DNA of 64,000 nucleotides, taken from contig NC_080543.1 of NCBI RefSeq assembly GCF_028640845.1, positions 9,976,459 through 10,040,458 of the forward strand. Direction: 5' to 3'. The notes under the pieces were generated by a model. It did no database searches. It had not been told where the DNA came from and saw only the letters and a program-made list of their open reading frames with translations. The translations under genes were made by a program, and so were the position numbers. This document shows positions 39,478-50,276 of the stretch, one piece after another (positions within the stretch are counted from its first letter, which is position 1; each line of letters begins with the position of its first letter). This DNA is from Ahaetulla prasina. Taxonomy: Eukaryota; Chordata; Lepidosauria; Squamata; Colubridae.

Positions 39478-40614
39478 GCAGAACCCTCCCATGCGGAATG
39501 CGCGGCCTCACTAGCTCCTATTCCGTGTTCCTGTGCAACACACGCGCGCGCCGGTCAGCTGGCCTTCACGCGCGTGGGGGCACCAAGACCCAGAAGAGCA
39601 GCGTTTCGTTATGCATGCATGCGCCGGCACTCAAACTTCCAGGTTTCCGTCATGCGCATGTGCAACAGCCAGCTGTTCGTCGGGCATGACTCTGTGCCAG
39701 AAACCGGAAGTTTGGGTGCCGACATGTTCATGTGTGATAATGTGTGACATTACCTTACAGATGACCCTCACTCCGTCAAAGACCTTGGAGTTTTCATATC
39801 AAATGATCTAAGTGCCAAAGCCCACTGCAACTATATAGCAAAAAAGGCTCTAAGAGTTGTAAACCTAATTCTGCGTAGCTTCTTTTCCAAAAACTCTACA
39901 CTACTAACCAGAGCATTCAAAACATTTGCCAGACCCATTCTTGAATACAGCTCATCTGTCTGGAACCCATACCACATCTCTGACATTAATATAATTGAAC
40001 GAGTCCAAAAATATTTTACAAGAAGAGTTCTCCGCTCTTCTGTAAACAACAAAATACCTTATTCCACCAGACTTGAAATCCTGGGATTAGAGAATTTAGA
40101 ACTCCGCCGACCCCGACAAGACCTGCGTTTAACACACAGAATCATCTATTGCAATGTCCTCCCTGTTAAAGACTACTTCAGCTTCAATAGCAATAATACA
40201 AGAGCAAACAATAGATTCAAACTTAATGTCAACCACTTCAATCTTGATTGCAGAAAATATGACTTCAGTAACAGAGTTGTTAGTGCTTGGAATACACTAC
40301 CTGACTCTGTGGTCTCCTCTCCAACTCCTAAAAGCTTTAACCAAAAACTGTCTACCATTGACCTCACCCCATTCCTAAGAGGACTATAAGGGACGTGCAT
40401 AAGTGCACAAAAGTGCCTACCGTTCCTGTCCTATTGTTTCCTTTCAATATATGTTCCTGTATACAATGTTGTGACAAATAAATAAATAAATAAATAAAAA
40501 TAAATAAATGCTGGTCTTCCGGGTTTCGGCGCTCCCACGCGGATGGGATGGTTTTATGTGATATTTCCAACATGTAGGTCGGCGCACGATGATGTAAATA
40601 GTTAGCCATCACTG
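39478..40614 (-). mobile_element. hAT element (CAGTGATGGCTAAC family) split by a LINE
   Basis: The right end GTTAGCCATCACTG is the complement of the family terminus. The GCGCATGC-rich interior resembles 26933-27402. The left terminus is not clear. LINE X occupies 39742-40510. Confidence 0.6.
39742..40510 (+). pseudogene. LINE family X, RT C-terminus, best copy
   Basis: Starting at TTACCTTACAGATGACCC it reads through KDLGVFISNDLSAKAHCNY, ARPILEYSSSVWNPYH and ERVQKYFTRRVLRSSVNN to NAWNTLPDSVVSSPT-like residues and the stop near 40388. The frame is nearly continuous over about 215 codons. The tail is (AAAT)n at 40479-40508. Family tree position: CR1/Jockey group. It is not active because the catalytic palm is missing. 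Confidence 0.88.
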
Positions 40615-40867
40615 GCATAGGTATGAACACACATTTCCTCAATTAATTTGAAACAATCAGATCCAGTCTGATTCCATTTCCGAAATCAATCTAAAACCCC
40701 CCCAAATTGAATCAAATTGATTTTCCAGACTGAACTACAAATTTCAGTCAAAGTTAATTCACACAGCCCTCATAATTGCTCTGCTGTTACTGTATCGCAG
40801 AACAGCATACTTGGCATTGGGTGCTTTTGATGTTCAACACAAGTCTCTGTCAGTTGTGTGTGTCTAG

Positions 40868-41150
40868 AGCGTGGTGCTCATCTCCATTTCTTAGCTGAGG
40901 GAGCCAGAGTTGTCTGACAGACTCTTTCCATGGTCATGTGGCCAGCTTGGCTATATTACTAGGCGCACTGTTACTTTCCCACTGAGTGGTACCTATTTAT
41001 CTACTTGCATTGCTTTTGAACTGCTAGGTGGGCAGAAGCTGGGCAAGAAACAGGAGCTCACTCTATTGCATGAAACTCAGACTCAAATCCAAGTTGTCAG
41101 GTTTCCAGCTGACAATCTCAACATCTGTAGCTGAGCCATCGTGTACCCCT
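40868..41150 (-). mobile_element. Sauria-type SINE, strongly diverged
   Basis: AGCGTGGTGCTCATCTCCAT and GGTCATGTGGCCAGCTTGGC keep the layout of the other copies, with many substitutions, so this is the oldest copy here. Confidence 0.75.
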
Positions 41151-41462
41151 CTATGCAAGTAGGAAAAGTTTTAACTGGAAGAGAGTGCAGGCAAATATTT
41201 TAAATAAATAGTACCTTGAACACTTCATGCACTCAGGGCATACTTTGAACACTTAAAACACTCAATGCATGCTTAACTACTATTTAAATGTACTTAACAA
41301 GTAACCCCTAATGCATTCTTACATGGAGAGGCTTTCACTGGAATAGAGTGATGCTAAAAATGTTTTCTAGCTCTGGCCAATTGACACAAGAGTTAGATTC
41401 TTCTCAGGATTCATTAAAAACCTTCTGGCTCCTTTTCTGACATTCAGCACCCAGAGTCCAGT
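41151..41462. other. No feature recognised
   Basis: Contains three imperfect copies of ACTTTGAACACTTAAAACACTC-like sequence at 41213-41270, otherwise nothing. Confidence 0.5.
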
Positions 41463-41491
41463 TTATCTCTCTCTCCTCCCTCCCTTTCTTA

Positions 41492-41585
<94 letters not shown>

Positions 41586-41621
41586 GCTATGCTATTTATC
41601 TATCTCTATTATCTATCTATC

Positions 41622-41667
<46 letters not shown>

Positions 41668-41923
41668 GCTATCTATGCTATTTATCTATCTCTATTATCT
41701 ATCTATCTATCTATCTATCGCTATGCTATTTATCTATCTCTATTATCTCTCTCTCTCTCTCTATCGCTATCTATGCTATTTATCTATCTCTATTATCTAT
41801 CTCTATTATCTATCTATCTATCGCTATGCTATTTATCTATCTCTATTATCTCTCTCTCTCTCTCTCTCGATCGCTATCTATGCTATTTATCTATCTCTAT
41901 TATCTATCTCTATTATCTATCTA

Positions 41924-41971
<48 letters not shown>

Positions 41972-41992
41972 GCTATCTATGCTATTTATCTA
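41463..41992. repeat. (CT)n and (TATC)n array with higher-order unit
   Basis: After (CT)n at 41501-41549, TATC runs alternate with the phrase CGCTATCTATGCTATTTATC. That phrase recurs about six times, so the array has a longer repeat unit as well. The same phrases appear right of 44951. Confidence 0.95.
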
Positions 41993-42217
41993 CCGTATAT
42001 ACTCGAGTATAAGCCGAGTTTTTCAGCACGTTTTTTGTGCTGAAAAACGTCCCCTCGGCTTATACTCGAGTCACGCCTCGAACCCCGCACAGGAGGGGTA
42101 CGAGCGGACTCCATGGGAGGGACGGGGGTCGGGCCCGCCGAGGTCTCGCGGGATTTGTCGCCCCCAGGCCGGCCCCCATTCCCGTGTCTGGTGGGCGGAC
42201 GGCAAACTTGGCGGACT

Positions 42218-42900
42218 GTGCATTGGCGCGGGGAAGCCCTGGTGGTGCAGTGAGAGGGCTGGGCAGGGGAGCCGCCAGCCTTCTCGGCTGAGGAGGAGGT
42301 TTCCCGACGCGAACTTCGCCGCCGAGAGCCACCCAAAGGCCAGAAGAAAGGTCATTCCATCGAGTAATGGGCGGCTCCTTCCTCTCCGCCTTACCCATGC
42401 TGTGCGAGCCCGCCTGGGCGCCACCCCCGCCGCCGCCGCGCCTTCCTCAGCCTCCCGGGGCTCGCGCTCTAGCAGCCGCCAAGCTCAGGCCGGACTCGGC
42501 AGCTCCCCAACAGCACTCGCACGGCGCGATTCGGGCAGGAGGTGTCGGGCTCGCTCTGTGGCGGTGGCGCCGCCGCCGCCGCCGCCACCGCCACGGAGCG
42601 AGCCCGACTCCTCCTGCCCGAATCGCGCCGTGCGAGTGCTGATGGGGAGCTGCCGAGTCCGCCTGAGCTTGGCGGCTGCTAGAGCGCGAGCCCGGGAGGC
42701 TGAGGAAGCGGCGGCGGCGGGGTTGCAGCCCAGCCGGCTCGCACAGCATGGGTAAGGCGGAGAGGAAGGAGCCGCCCATTACTCGATGGAATGACCTTTC
42801 TTCTGGCCTTTGGGTGGCTCGCGGCGGCGAGTTCGCGTCGGGAAACCTCCTCCTCAGCCGAGAAGGACTGCACCGCCAGGGCTTCCCCGCGCCAATGCAT
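42218..42900. repeat. CpG-rich imperfect palindrome (~330-bp arms)
   Basis: The left arm from GTGCATTGGCGCGGGGAAGC is matched in reverse by the right arm ending GCTTCCCCGCGCCAATGCAT. The centre is near 42575 at a (GCC)n run. The same frame therefore appears on both strands (MGGSFLSALPMLCEPA from 42367 plus and 42779 minus). These frames are mirror artefacts. Confidence 0.9.
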
Positions 42901-43108
42901 GGCCTGGCGGGAGTTACTGCGGCTCAGCCGGCTCCCGCCCCAACTGGTGGTGTTGGGGCAGCCGCTGCCGCTTTCTAGCAAAAAGGTCGCTCGCCCAAAA
43001 CTCCTCGCCTTCTCCTGGGAAGGGCTGGATGGCTAGGCGGGGAGGGTTGGATAAGCAAGCCAACCTCCTCCCTCCCTCCTCCTCTCCCATAGCGAAAGAG
43101 CGTTTTCC

Positions 43109-43430
43109 CGTTGGAAGAGAGAGAGAGAGAGAAAGGAGGCCGTTCCTCCTTCTTTCATTCTTTCTTCTCCCTCCATGCTTCAGAAGCTGGGCGTGTGTGT
43201 GCGCGCCCTAGTCCCCTTCTGTTCCGTGGCGCTGGAAGAGAGAGAGAGAGAAAGGAGGGGCCGTTCCTCCCCTTCTTTCATTCTTTCTTCTCTCTCCGTG
43301 CTTCAGAAGCTGGGCGTGTGTGTGCGCGCCCTAGTCCCCTTCTGTTCGGCGCTGGAAGAGAGAGAGAGAGAGAAAGGAGGCCGTTCCTCCTTCTTTCATT
43401 CTTTCTTCTCCTCCGTGCTTCACTGTGCTG
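43109..43430. repeat. Three tandem copies of a ~120-bp unit
   Basis: Units start near 43111, 43231 and 43351. Each has a GAGAGAGA run, then GGCCGTTCCTCC, TTCATTCTTTCTTCTC and GCTTCAGAAGCTGGGCGTGT, the last copy cut short. They lie inside the TIR element. Confidence 0.93.
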
Positions 43431-43628
43431 GGCGACCTGGAGCAGCTGCTCTTCAGCCAGATGCTCGTGAGTCAGCCTGCCCCTTCCTTCCCGTGGGGGT
43501 CTGCCTTGCTGGTGAAGGTTATTGGGGCTTTTGAGCAAGGGAGGAGGAACGCGAGCACCGCCTTCGCTGGCATTCCGGGATTTCCCTTTGTTTAGAGCTG
43601 GGAATCCTCCTTCCCCTTTGCACTCCCT

Positions 43629-43639
<11 letters not shown>

Positions 43640-43680
<41 letters not shown>
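43640..43680. repeat. (CT)n(CA)n microsatellite
   Basis: A CT run followed by a CA run. Confidence 0.95.
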
Positions 43681-43682
<2 letters not shown>

Positions 43683-44231
43683 CTTCTAAAGTCGATTGGC
43701 ACAATGCTAAGCAAACACAGCAGTGGGTCAAGGGTGAAGGGCTAGGAACCTGGCAGGTGAAAGGTTGAGCGACATGAAAGGCAAAGACCACAATTGTTTT
43801 AAGAAAGAAGCTTTAGCAGGAGGGGGAGGGGAGGGTGTTTTAAGTTTTGGCAAACAGCCAGGCCAACTGTATTGGAGAAGGTCACACAACTGGCCTTAAC
43901 ATTTTAGCTGCTGTCTTTTTCCTCACACTTGGGTTTAATGATATTAGAGATCCTTATTGCCCTGCCAAAAAAAAAAAAAAGAGCCACCCCAACGTCTATG
44001 AAAATTAACCTTCTCTGCCAAGAGACACTGTGCAGGGTATTTTCACTATTGGTGTGCATACAGGCTTAGATTTGTGCTGGGTTCTTAGTGCTTAGAGCAC
44101 TGACCTTCAGAGGCACCCTGGTCCCTTGGAAGCTAAAGGAGGACTCATTTTCATGCTTGCAGTTGTATTGTCAATTTCTGTGAGACAATGTTGTTGAAGT
44201 AACTCACTCACTCATTCATTCATTCATTCAT

Positions 44232-44304
44232 TCCTTGTGTGTCCAATCACACTTAGCCAATAAAAATTCTATTCTATTCTATTCTATTCATTCATTCATT
44301 CATT
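44232..44304 (+). mobile_element. LINE family Y tail fragment with ATTCT/ATTC repeats
   Basis: CCTTGTGTGTCCAATCACAC and CCAATAAAAATTCT lead into short ATTCT and then ATTC repeats. Only the last 70 bp of the LINE are present. Confidence 0.8.
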
Positions 44305-44307
44305 TTA

Positions 44308-44728
44308 TTTTGTCAAATACATATTAAATAATTATATAAATATAAGCATGAATTGAATACATAAAAGGAATACAACTAAAGGGAACATTAGGACAGGGAC
44401 GGTAGGCACGCTGGTGCTCTTATGCACGCCTTACAGACCTCTTAGGAATGGGGTGAGGTCAATACTAGATAGTCTTTGGTTAAGGCTTTGGGGATTTTGG
44501 GAAGAGACCAGAGTCAGGTAGCACATTCAGGCATTAACAACTCTGTTACTGAAGTCACATTTTCTGCAATCTAGATTGGAGGTTCACTTTAAGTTTGAAT
44601 CTATTGTGTTCTCGTGTATTGTTGTGGTTGAAGCTGAAGTAGTCATTGATAGGAAGTACATTGTAGCAGATAATTTTATGAGCTATGCTCAGGTCATACC
44701 AAAGGCGGCGTAGTTCTAAATTTTCTAA
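44308..44728 (-). mobile_element. LINE family X 3' part
   Basis: The 3' tail is at the left (TTTTATTTTGTCAAATAC) and the coding complement continues to about 44728 (LENLELRRLWYDLSIAHKII). It is nested in the TIR element. GCTGGGAATCCTCCTTCCCC at 44729 repeats 43598. Confidence 0.85.
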
Positions 44729-44952
44729 AGCTGGGAATCCTCCTTCCCCCTTTTGCACTTTTATTGTTTTTCGTTCAAATAAATATTCATGTTATTTTAC
44801 TTGGCTCTATCTTTATTTTTTACATTGACCAGTAGCTGCCTCATTTCCCACCCTCGGCTTATACTCGAGTCAATAGTTTTTCCCAGTTTTTGTGGTAAAA
44901 TTAGGTGCCTCGGCTTATATTCGGATCGGCTTATACTCGAGTATATACGGTA

Positions 44953-44967
44953 TCTCTATTATCTATC

Positions 44968-45030
<63 letters not shown>

Positions 45031-45411
45031 CCTATCTATTGCTATGCTATTTATCTATTATCTCTCTCTCTCTCTCTCTCTATCGCTCTCTATGCTATTT
45101 ATCTATCTCTATTATCTATCTCTATCTTTCTATCTATCTTTCTATCTTTCTATCGCTATCTATGCTATTTATCTCTCTCTATTATCTATCTATTATCTAT
45201 CTATCTATCTAGTATATCATCTATCTATCATCTATATCTATCAATCATCTCTCTCTCTTTCTATCTATCAGCTGTCTGTCCATCCATCCATCCATCCATC
45301 CATCCATCCATCCATCATCTATCATCTCTCTCTCTCTCTCTCTGTATATCATCTATCTATCATCTATCTATCTATCTTTATCTATCTATCTATTATCATC
45401 TCTCTCTCACA

Positions 45412-45447
<36 letters not shown>

Positions 45448-45470
45448 TGTCCATCAAACTGGTCTGCTAT
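44953..45470. repeat. (TATC)n/(CT)n/(CATC)n compound array
   Basis: The right-hand continuation of the array at 41463-41992, with TATC, CT, CATC and TGCTATTTATC phrases. The long YLSIYLS frames across it are artefacts. Confidence 0.95.
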
Positions 45471-45505
45471 CTATCTCACCTAAGGTGACTCCAGATGGCT
45501 TACAC

Positions 45506-45637
45506 CAGGGGTCTGCAAACTTGGCTCTTTTAAGACTTGTGGACTTCCAACTCCCAGAGTTCCTCAGCAAAGCTGGCTGAGGAACTCTGGGAGTTGAAGT
45601 CCACAAGTCTTAAAAGAGCCAAGTTTGCAAACCCCTG
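45506..45637. mobile_element. hAT palindromic MITE (132 bp)
   Basis: The ends are CAGGGGTCTGCAAACTTGG and CCAAGTTTGCAAACCCCTG with near-perfect arms. The flanks GCTTACAC and GTTTAGAG match at only 5/8. Confidence 0.85.
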
Positions 45638-46494
45638 GTTTAGAGACACTGAACAAAACATGGTATCAATATTAAAATAATAAATAAAGGTCTTAAATTT
45701 AAAAATCCAATTAAAATCAAACTAGGCAGGATGGAGAAGAAAGCGCACACAGGGAGGAAGTGACATGTTTTCTACTCCATCAGCCACCTCCAACATACCA
45801 CCCCACCCACTAGGGCCCCAATATTCCCTCAAAAGTTCTCTTCTGTCCAGACCCAGCTGTTCCAAAGACAAACAAACTTCTCCCTTCATCCGACATGGTG
45901 GGTTGGACTCTCCAATCCCCCCCTTAAAACTGCTTCCAAGTTGCACAGCTAATAACTGTGTATCCTTCTTGTCAACAATCCCTGGAGAGAGATTTTTCTC
46001 TCTGTAACACATGTTTTTCCACCTGGTTGTAATGAGCTGGCAAGGCTCTAAATTGAGATGAGCAAATATGACAGTTGCATCTTCATGGGTTATATCTACA
46101 ACGTTTCCCCCCCCCTCTCGTTTCGCTTCCCTGTTTATGAATTGCTTCTGATAATGTAAGTATATTTATCAGCCCTGACATCTATTGCCTGTCATCCAAG
46201 CATCTTGAGACAATATACATTTAATATTGTAAACCGACACATTGAATGTAGGAAGGTAAAACAAAAAACAACAACCAACATAACCCCTAAAATAACACAA
46301 GTGACAATCATACCATCTTCTCTTGCTAAATCTGTTGCGTAACTTTGGTTGAAATATACATGCTTTGGATAAGTTTTCCTAACATAACATTTCTGAGGGG
46401 TTTTTGATGTTGTTTTTTGCTGCGAATTACATCATTACAATTTTGAAAGCTGCCATCCCCGTGCTACCCGGATTTTCAAGGAAAATCCTCAATA
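45638..46494. other. No feature recognised
   Basis: Unique-looking sequence. The frames at 45722-46012 on both strands have no recognisable domain. Confidence 0.6.
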
Positions 46495-46589
46495 AGGGAT
46501 CCTCAACTTTCAACCTTTTTCGTTTAGTGACCTTCAAAGTTACAGTGGGGCTGAAATAAAGTGACTTATGACCATGTTTCACTTACAAC

Positions 46590-47022
46590 CAGGGGTGGGC
46601 TTCAAAATTTTAAGCAAGGGGTTCCCTGCCTAGTTGCCGGGTGGGCGTGGCCATGGTGGGCGTGGCCTAGTTAGCCTCCTGCATCATGGCAGGAGGGGGC
46701 GTTTTTGCCCTCCCTGGGCTCTGGAGGATGTCCTTGAGTCTCCGGGAGGGCGAAAATAGCCTCCCCGGACTTCGGAGGCCCTCCGAAGGCTGGAAACAGA
46801 CCCATTTCTAGCCTTCCCAACTTCCATTAGGTCCATTTTTCGCCCTCCCCAAGCCTCCATACTTGCCCTGCATCCAAAACGGGCGGCGTGGGGACTCCTG
46901 GAAGAGGCAGGGTAGGGTGGGCAGGGCCAGCCAGGAGTGGGATTTGAGGGTTCTCCGAACTGCACAGAATCTTAGCTAGAGGTTCTCCCAAACCCCTGCA
47001 AACCCCCGGCAGCCTACTCCCG
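46590..47022. mobile_element. hAT element (CAGGGGTGGGCTTC family, 433 bp)
   Basis: It starts CAGGGGTGGGCTTCAAAATT and ends GGCAGCCTACTCCCG. The duplication is CTTACAAC (46582-46589) and CTTACAAA (47023-47030), 7/8. Confidence 0.9.
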
Positions 47023-47201
47023 CTTACAAACATTGCATCATTCCTATGGTCACATGATCAAAATTGGGATGCTTAGTCACTGGTTCCTATTTATGACAGT
47101 AGCAGTGTCCTGGGGTCATGTGATCACCTTTTGTTATCCTTCTGACAAGCAAAGTCAATGGCGAAGTCAGGCTCAATTTATAACCGTGTTACTAGCAATC
47201 G

Positions 47202-47405
47202 CAGTAACAATAGCACTTAGACTTATATACCGCTTCACAGGGCTTTACGGGCCTGTCTAAGCAGTTTACAGAGTCAACACATTGCCCTTGACAATCTGGG
47301 TCCTCATCTTACCGACCTCGGAAGGATGAAAAGCTGAGTCAACCATGAGTTGGTCAGGATTGAATTCCAGGCTGCGGGCAGAGTTAGCCTGCAATACTAC
47401 ATTTT
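47202..47405 (-). mobile_element. tRNA SINE family c
   Basis: The tail AATAGCACTTAGACTTATAT is at the left, the middle domain follows (complement of CAAGGTTGACTC, here CAACCATGAG variant), and the head ends near GCCTGCAATACTAC. Confidence 0.85.
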
Positions 47406-47540
47406 GTTAATAGTTTTTAACAGCTGCAGGGATTCACTTAACAACTGTCGCAAGAAAGGTCATAAAATGGGGCAACGTCACTTAACAACCATCTCACCTA
47501 GCAGCAGAAGTGTTGACCTCAATTGTGGTCAGAAGTTAAG

Positions 47541-48597
47541 AATGGAATGGAATGGAATGGAATGGAATGGAATGGAATAGAATAGAATAGAATAGAATAT
47601 AGAATAGAATAGAATAGAATAGAATAGAATAGAATAGAATAGAATAGAATAGAATATGGAAGGGAAGGGAAGGGAAGGAAGGAAGAAGAGAGAGAGAGAG
47701 AGAGAGAGAAGAGAAGAGAAGATGGAATAGAATAGAATAGAATAGAATAGAATAGAATAGAATAGAATAGAATAGAATAGAATAGAAAATATGGAGTGGA
47801 GTAGAATAGAATAGAATAGAATAGAAGAATAGAATAGATAGAATAGAATAGAATAGAATAGAATAGAATAGAATAGAATAGAATATGGAAGGAAGGGAAG
47901 GGAAGGAAGGAAGAAGAGAGAGAGAAGAGAGAGAGAGAGAAGAGAAGAGAAGAGAAGAGAAGAGAAGAGAAGAGAAGAGAAGAGAAGAGAAGATGGAATA
48001 GAATAGAATAGAATAGAATAGAATAGAATAGAATAGAATAGAATAGAATAGAATAGAAAATATGGAGTGGAGTAGAATAGAATAGAATAGAATAGAAGAA
48101 TAGAATAGAATAGAATAGAATAGAATAGAATAGAATAGAATAGAATAGAATAGAATATGGAAGGGAAGGGAAGGGAAGGGAAGGGAAGGGAAGAGAAGAG
48201 AAGAGAAGAGAAGAGAAGAGAAGAGAAGAGAAGAGAAGAGAAGATGGAATAGAATAGAATAGAATAGAATAGAATAGAAAATATGGAGTGGAGTAGAATA
48301 GAATAGAATAGAATAGAATAGAATAGAATAGAATAGAATAGAATAGAATAGAATATGGAAGGGAAGGGAAGGGAAGGGAAGAGAAGAGAAGAGAAGAGAA
48401 GAGAAGAGAAGAGAAGATGGAATAGAATAGAATAGAATAGAATAGAATAGAATAGAATAGAATAGAATAGAATAGAATAGAATAGAATAGAATAGAATAG
48501 AATAGAATAGAAAATATGGAGGGGAATAGAATAGAATAGAATAGAATAGAATAGAATAGAATAGAATAGAATAGAATAGAATAGAATAGAATAGAAT
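47541..48597. repeat. AATAG satellite-like array with ~200-270-bp higher-order unit
   Basis: AATAG runs are broken at regular places by AATATGGAAGGGAAGG plus (AAGAG)n, then AGATGGAATAG, more AATAG, then AAAATATGGAGTGGAG. The AATATGGAAGG phrase starts near 47653, 47882, 48154 and 48353. The array abuts a CR1 3' end at 48598. Confidence 0.95.
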
Positions 48598-49085
48598 CTG
48601 GAAGGGACTTTGGAGGTCTTCTAGTTCATCCCCCTACTCAAACAGGAGATGCTGCATTTATCGAAACATTCAGCCTGAAATGGAATAGGGCAGTGATGGC
48701 TAACCTTTTCTGGACCAAGTGCCCAAAGCATTCGCATGTGCGAACCCCCAAAATGCAATGCCTGTGTGGCCTCCCTGCACACGCCACACCCCACACACAT
48801 GCCCCCACATGCATCCCACCCCCAAGCATGAACACATGGTTCCCCCAGGCATGTGCCCCGGCCCCCCACGTATGCGTGGCAGAGATCCGAAGACCAGCTG
48901 GCCAGCAGAAGGCATGCACAGCTGCATGGAAGAGCTGGGCTAACAGATTGTGGGCCCTCAGAGAGGGCTTGCGTGTCACCTCTGTCATGCGTGCCATAGG
49001 TTCGCCATCACGGGTATAGGGTTTTCTGATTGAGCAGGGGCTCTGACTAAAAGACCTCAAGATCCCTTCCAACTCTGTTGTTCTG
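48598..49085. mobile_element. CR1 LINE 3' ends in opposite orientations around a hAT element
   Basis: 48598-48652 is a minus-strand CR1 3' end fused to the AATAG array. 48670-48690 plus 49014-49080 is a plus-strand CR1 3' end (ATAGGGTTTTCTGATTGAGC, GATCCCTTCCAACTCTGT). The hAT element at 48691 splits the second. Confidence 0.7.
48691..49013. mobile_element. hAT element (CAGTGATGGCTAACC family, 323 bp)
   Basis: It starts CAGTGATGGCTAACCTTTTC and ends ATAGGTTCGCCATCACGG. The flanks GAATAGGG (48683-48690) and GTATAGGG (49014-49021) match at 7/8. Confidence 0.9.
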
Positions 49086-49204
49086 TGTTCATTCTGATGG
49101 ACCACAATTCTCTTCCTCTCCATTCTAAAATATGATGACGCTCCTTCGCCGATCTCCAACTTCCAAGATATTTAGCAACACAACTGCTGATATGGTGAGA
49201 GAAT

Positions 49205-50036
49205 AAGTGAGGATAAGGGTGCGCAACTTGGGCGTTCTCCTGGATGGACGGCTGTCGTTTGAAGACCATTTGGCAGCCGTTTCCAGGAGAGCTTTTTTAC
49301 CAGGTCCGCCTGGTTCGCCAGTTGCGCCCCTTCCTTGATCAGGATGCCTTATGCACGGTCACTCACGCTCTTGTCACTTCTCGTCTGGATTATTGCAATG
49401 CTCTCTACATGGGGCTACCCCTGAAGTGCACTCGGAGGCTTCAGTTAGTCCAGAATGCAGCTGCGCGGGTGATTGAGGGAGCCACACGTTGCTCCTGGGT
49501 AACACTGCTCCTGCGCAGTCTGCACTGGCTACCTGTGGTCTTTCGGGTGCACTTCAAGGTGTTGGTTACCACCTTTAAAGCGCTCCATGGCTTAGGGCCC
49601 GGGTACTTACGGGACCGCCTGCTGTTACCCTATGCCTCCCATCGACCCATACGCTCACACAGAGAGGGTCTTCTCAGGGTGCCGTCCGCCAAGCAATGTC
49701 GGTTGGCGGCCCCCAGGGGAAGGGCCTTCTCTGTTGGAGCACCTACCCTCTGGAACGAACTTCCCCCTGGTTTGCGTCAATTACCTGACCTTCGGACCTT
49801 TCGCCGTGAATTGAAAACGTACTTGTTTATTCAAGCGGGACTGGCTTAATTTTTTAATATTCTAAATTTTTAAATTTTTTAAATTTTAATAATTTTAACT
49901 GGTGTATTTTAACGGTTTTAATTTTCGGCCATTTATAGAATACGTTATTTTAACTATGGTTTTAATTTGTATATTGTTCTGTTTTAATCTGGCTGTACAC
50001 CGCCCTGAGTCCTTCGGGAGAAGGGCGGTATAAAAA
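49205..50036 (+). pseudogene. L2-type LINE, RT C-terminus and full 3' UTR
   Basis: The 201-codon frame 49244-49849 includes LVTSRLDYCNALYMGLPLKC, LQLVQNAAARVIEGATRCS and LLRSLHWLPVVFRVHFKVLV, and ends with KTYLFIQAGLA. R-DYCN-LY-GLP and LHWLPV-R--FK are hallmarks of L2/Rex1-like LINEs. A T6 run near 49290 shifts the upstream NLGVLLDGRLSFEDHLAAV out of frame. The 3' UTR ends ACACCGCCCTGAGTCCTTCG ... GGGCGGTATAAAAAT. The RT catalytic box is absent. Confidence 0.9.
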
Positions 50037-50045
50037 TCTAAATAA

Positions 50046-50117
<72 letters not shown>

Positions 50118-50118
50118 A
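50037..50118. repeat. (AAAT)n microsatellite at the LINE tail
   Basis: About 19 units directly following the L2-type 3' end. Confidence 0.95.
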
Positions 50119-50276
50119 AGGATTCAGAGATCTCCTGGCCTTCTCTGAATGATTCCCCTGAACAGACTTGCGTCCCACTCAACCAAACTGAGGGAAATCA
50201 AGTGAAGAGGGAGATTATCTGAACATTCGAAGAACCAAATGAACCATGAACCAACGTTCAGATTATTCTGTGTAAG

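Larger units (their letters stand above)
41993..44950. mobile_element. 2.96-kb TIR element inserted in a TATC array
   Basis: The first 24 bp (CCGTATATACTCGAGTATAA...) and last 24 bp are perfect inverted repeats. TA lies on each side (41991-41992 and 44951-44952). Subterminal copies of CTCGGCTTATACTCGAGT occur at both ends. Between them are a CpG-rich palindrome, a tandem repeat, and inserted LINE pieces. I find no transposase. The ends are a type I know as a common vertebrate DNA repeat, but I cannot name the superfamily; TA suggests Tc1/mariner-like. The element could also be two solo ends around captured DNA. Confidence 0.7.
46495..47548 (+). mobile_element. TA-type MITE split by a hAT element and a SINE
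   Basis: Pieces 46500-46589, 47031-47201 and 47406-47540 join in order to give the family interior (GTTTAGTGACC, TCATGTGATCACC, TTAACAACTGTCGCAAG). The interruptions are at 46590-47022 and 47202-47405. Confidence 0.75.

Noticed and set aside
41589..42755. 388-codon frame from the TATC array into the CpG block
   Set aside because: Half is YLSIYLS from TATC repeats. The rest is GC-rich DNA where stop codons are rare, and its mirror copy appears on the other strand.
42367..42779. MGGSFLSALPMLCEPA-like proteins on both strands
   Set aside because: Each is the same palindrome arm read from opposite sides. There is no other coding evidence.
44789..45580. 263-codon frame
   Set aside because: TATC, CT and CATC repeats in translation.
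47541..48597. Centromeric or telomeric satellite
   Set aside because: The pentamer is the CR1-linked microsatellite and not TTAGGG. The array is only ~1 kb and bounded by ordinary repeats.
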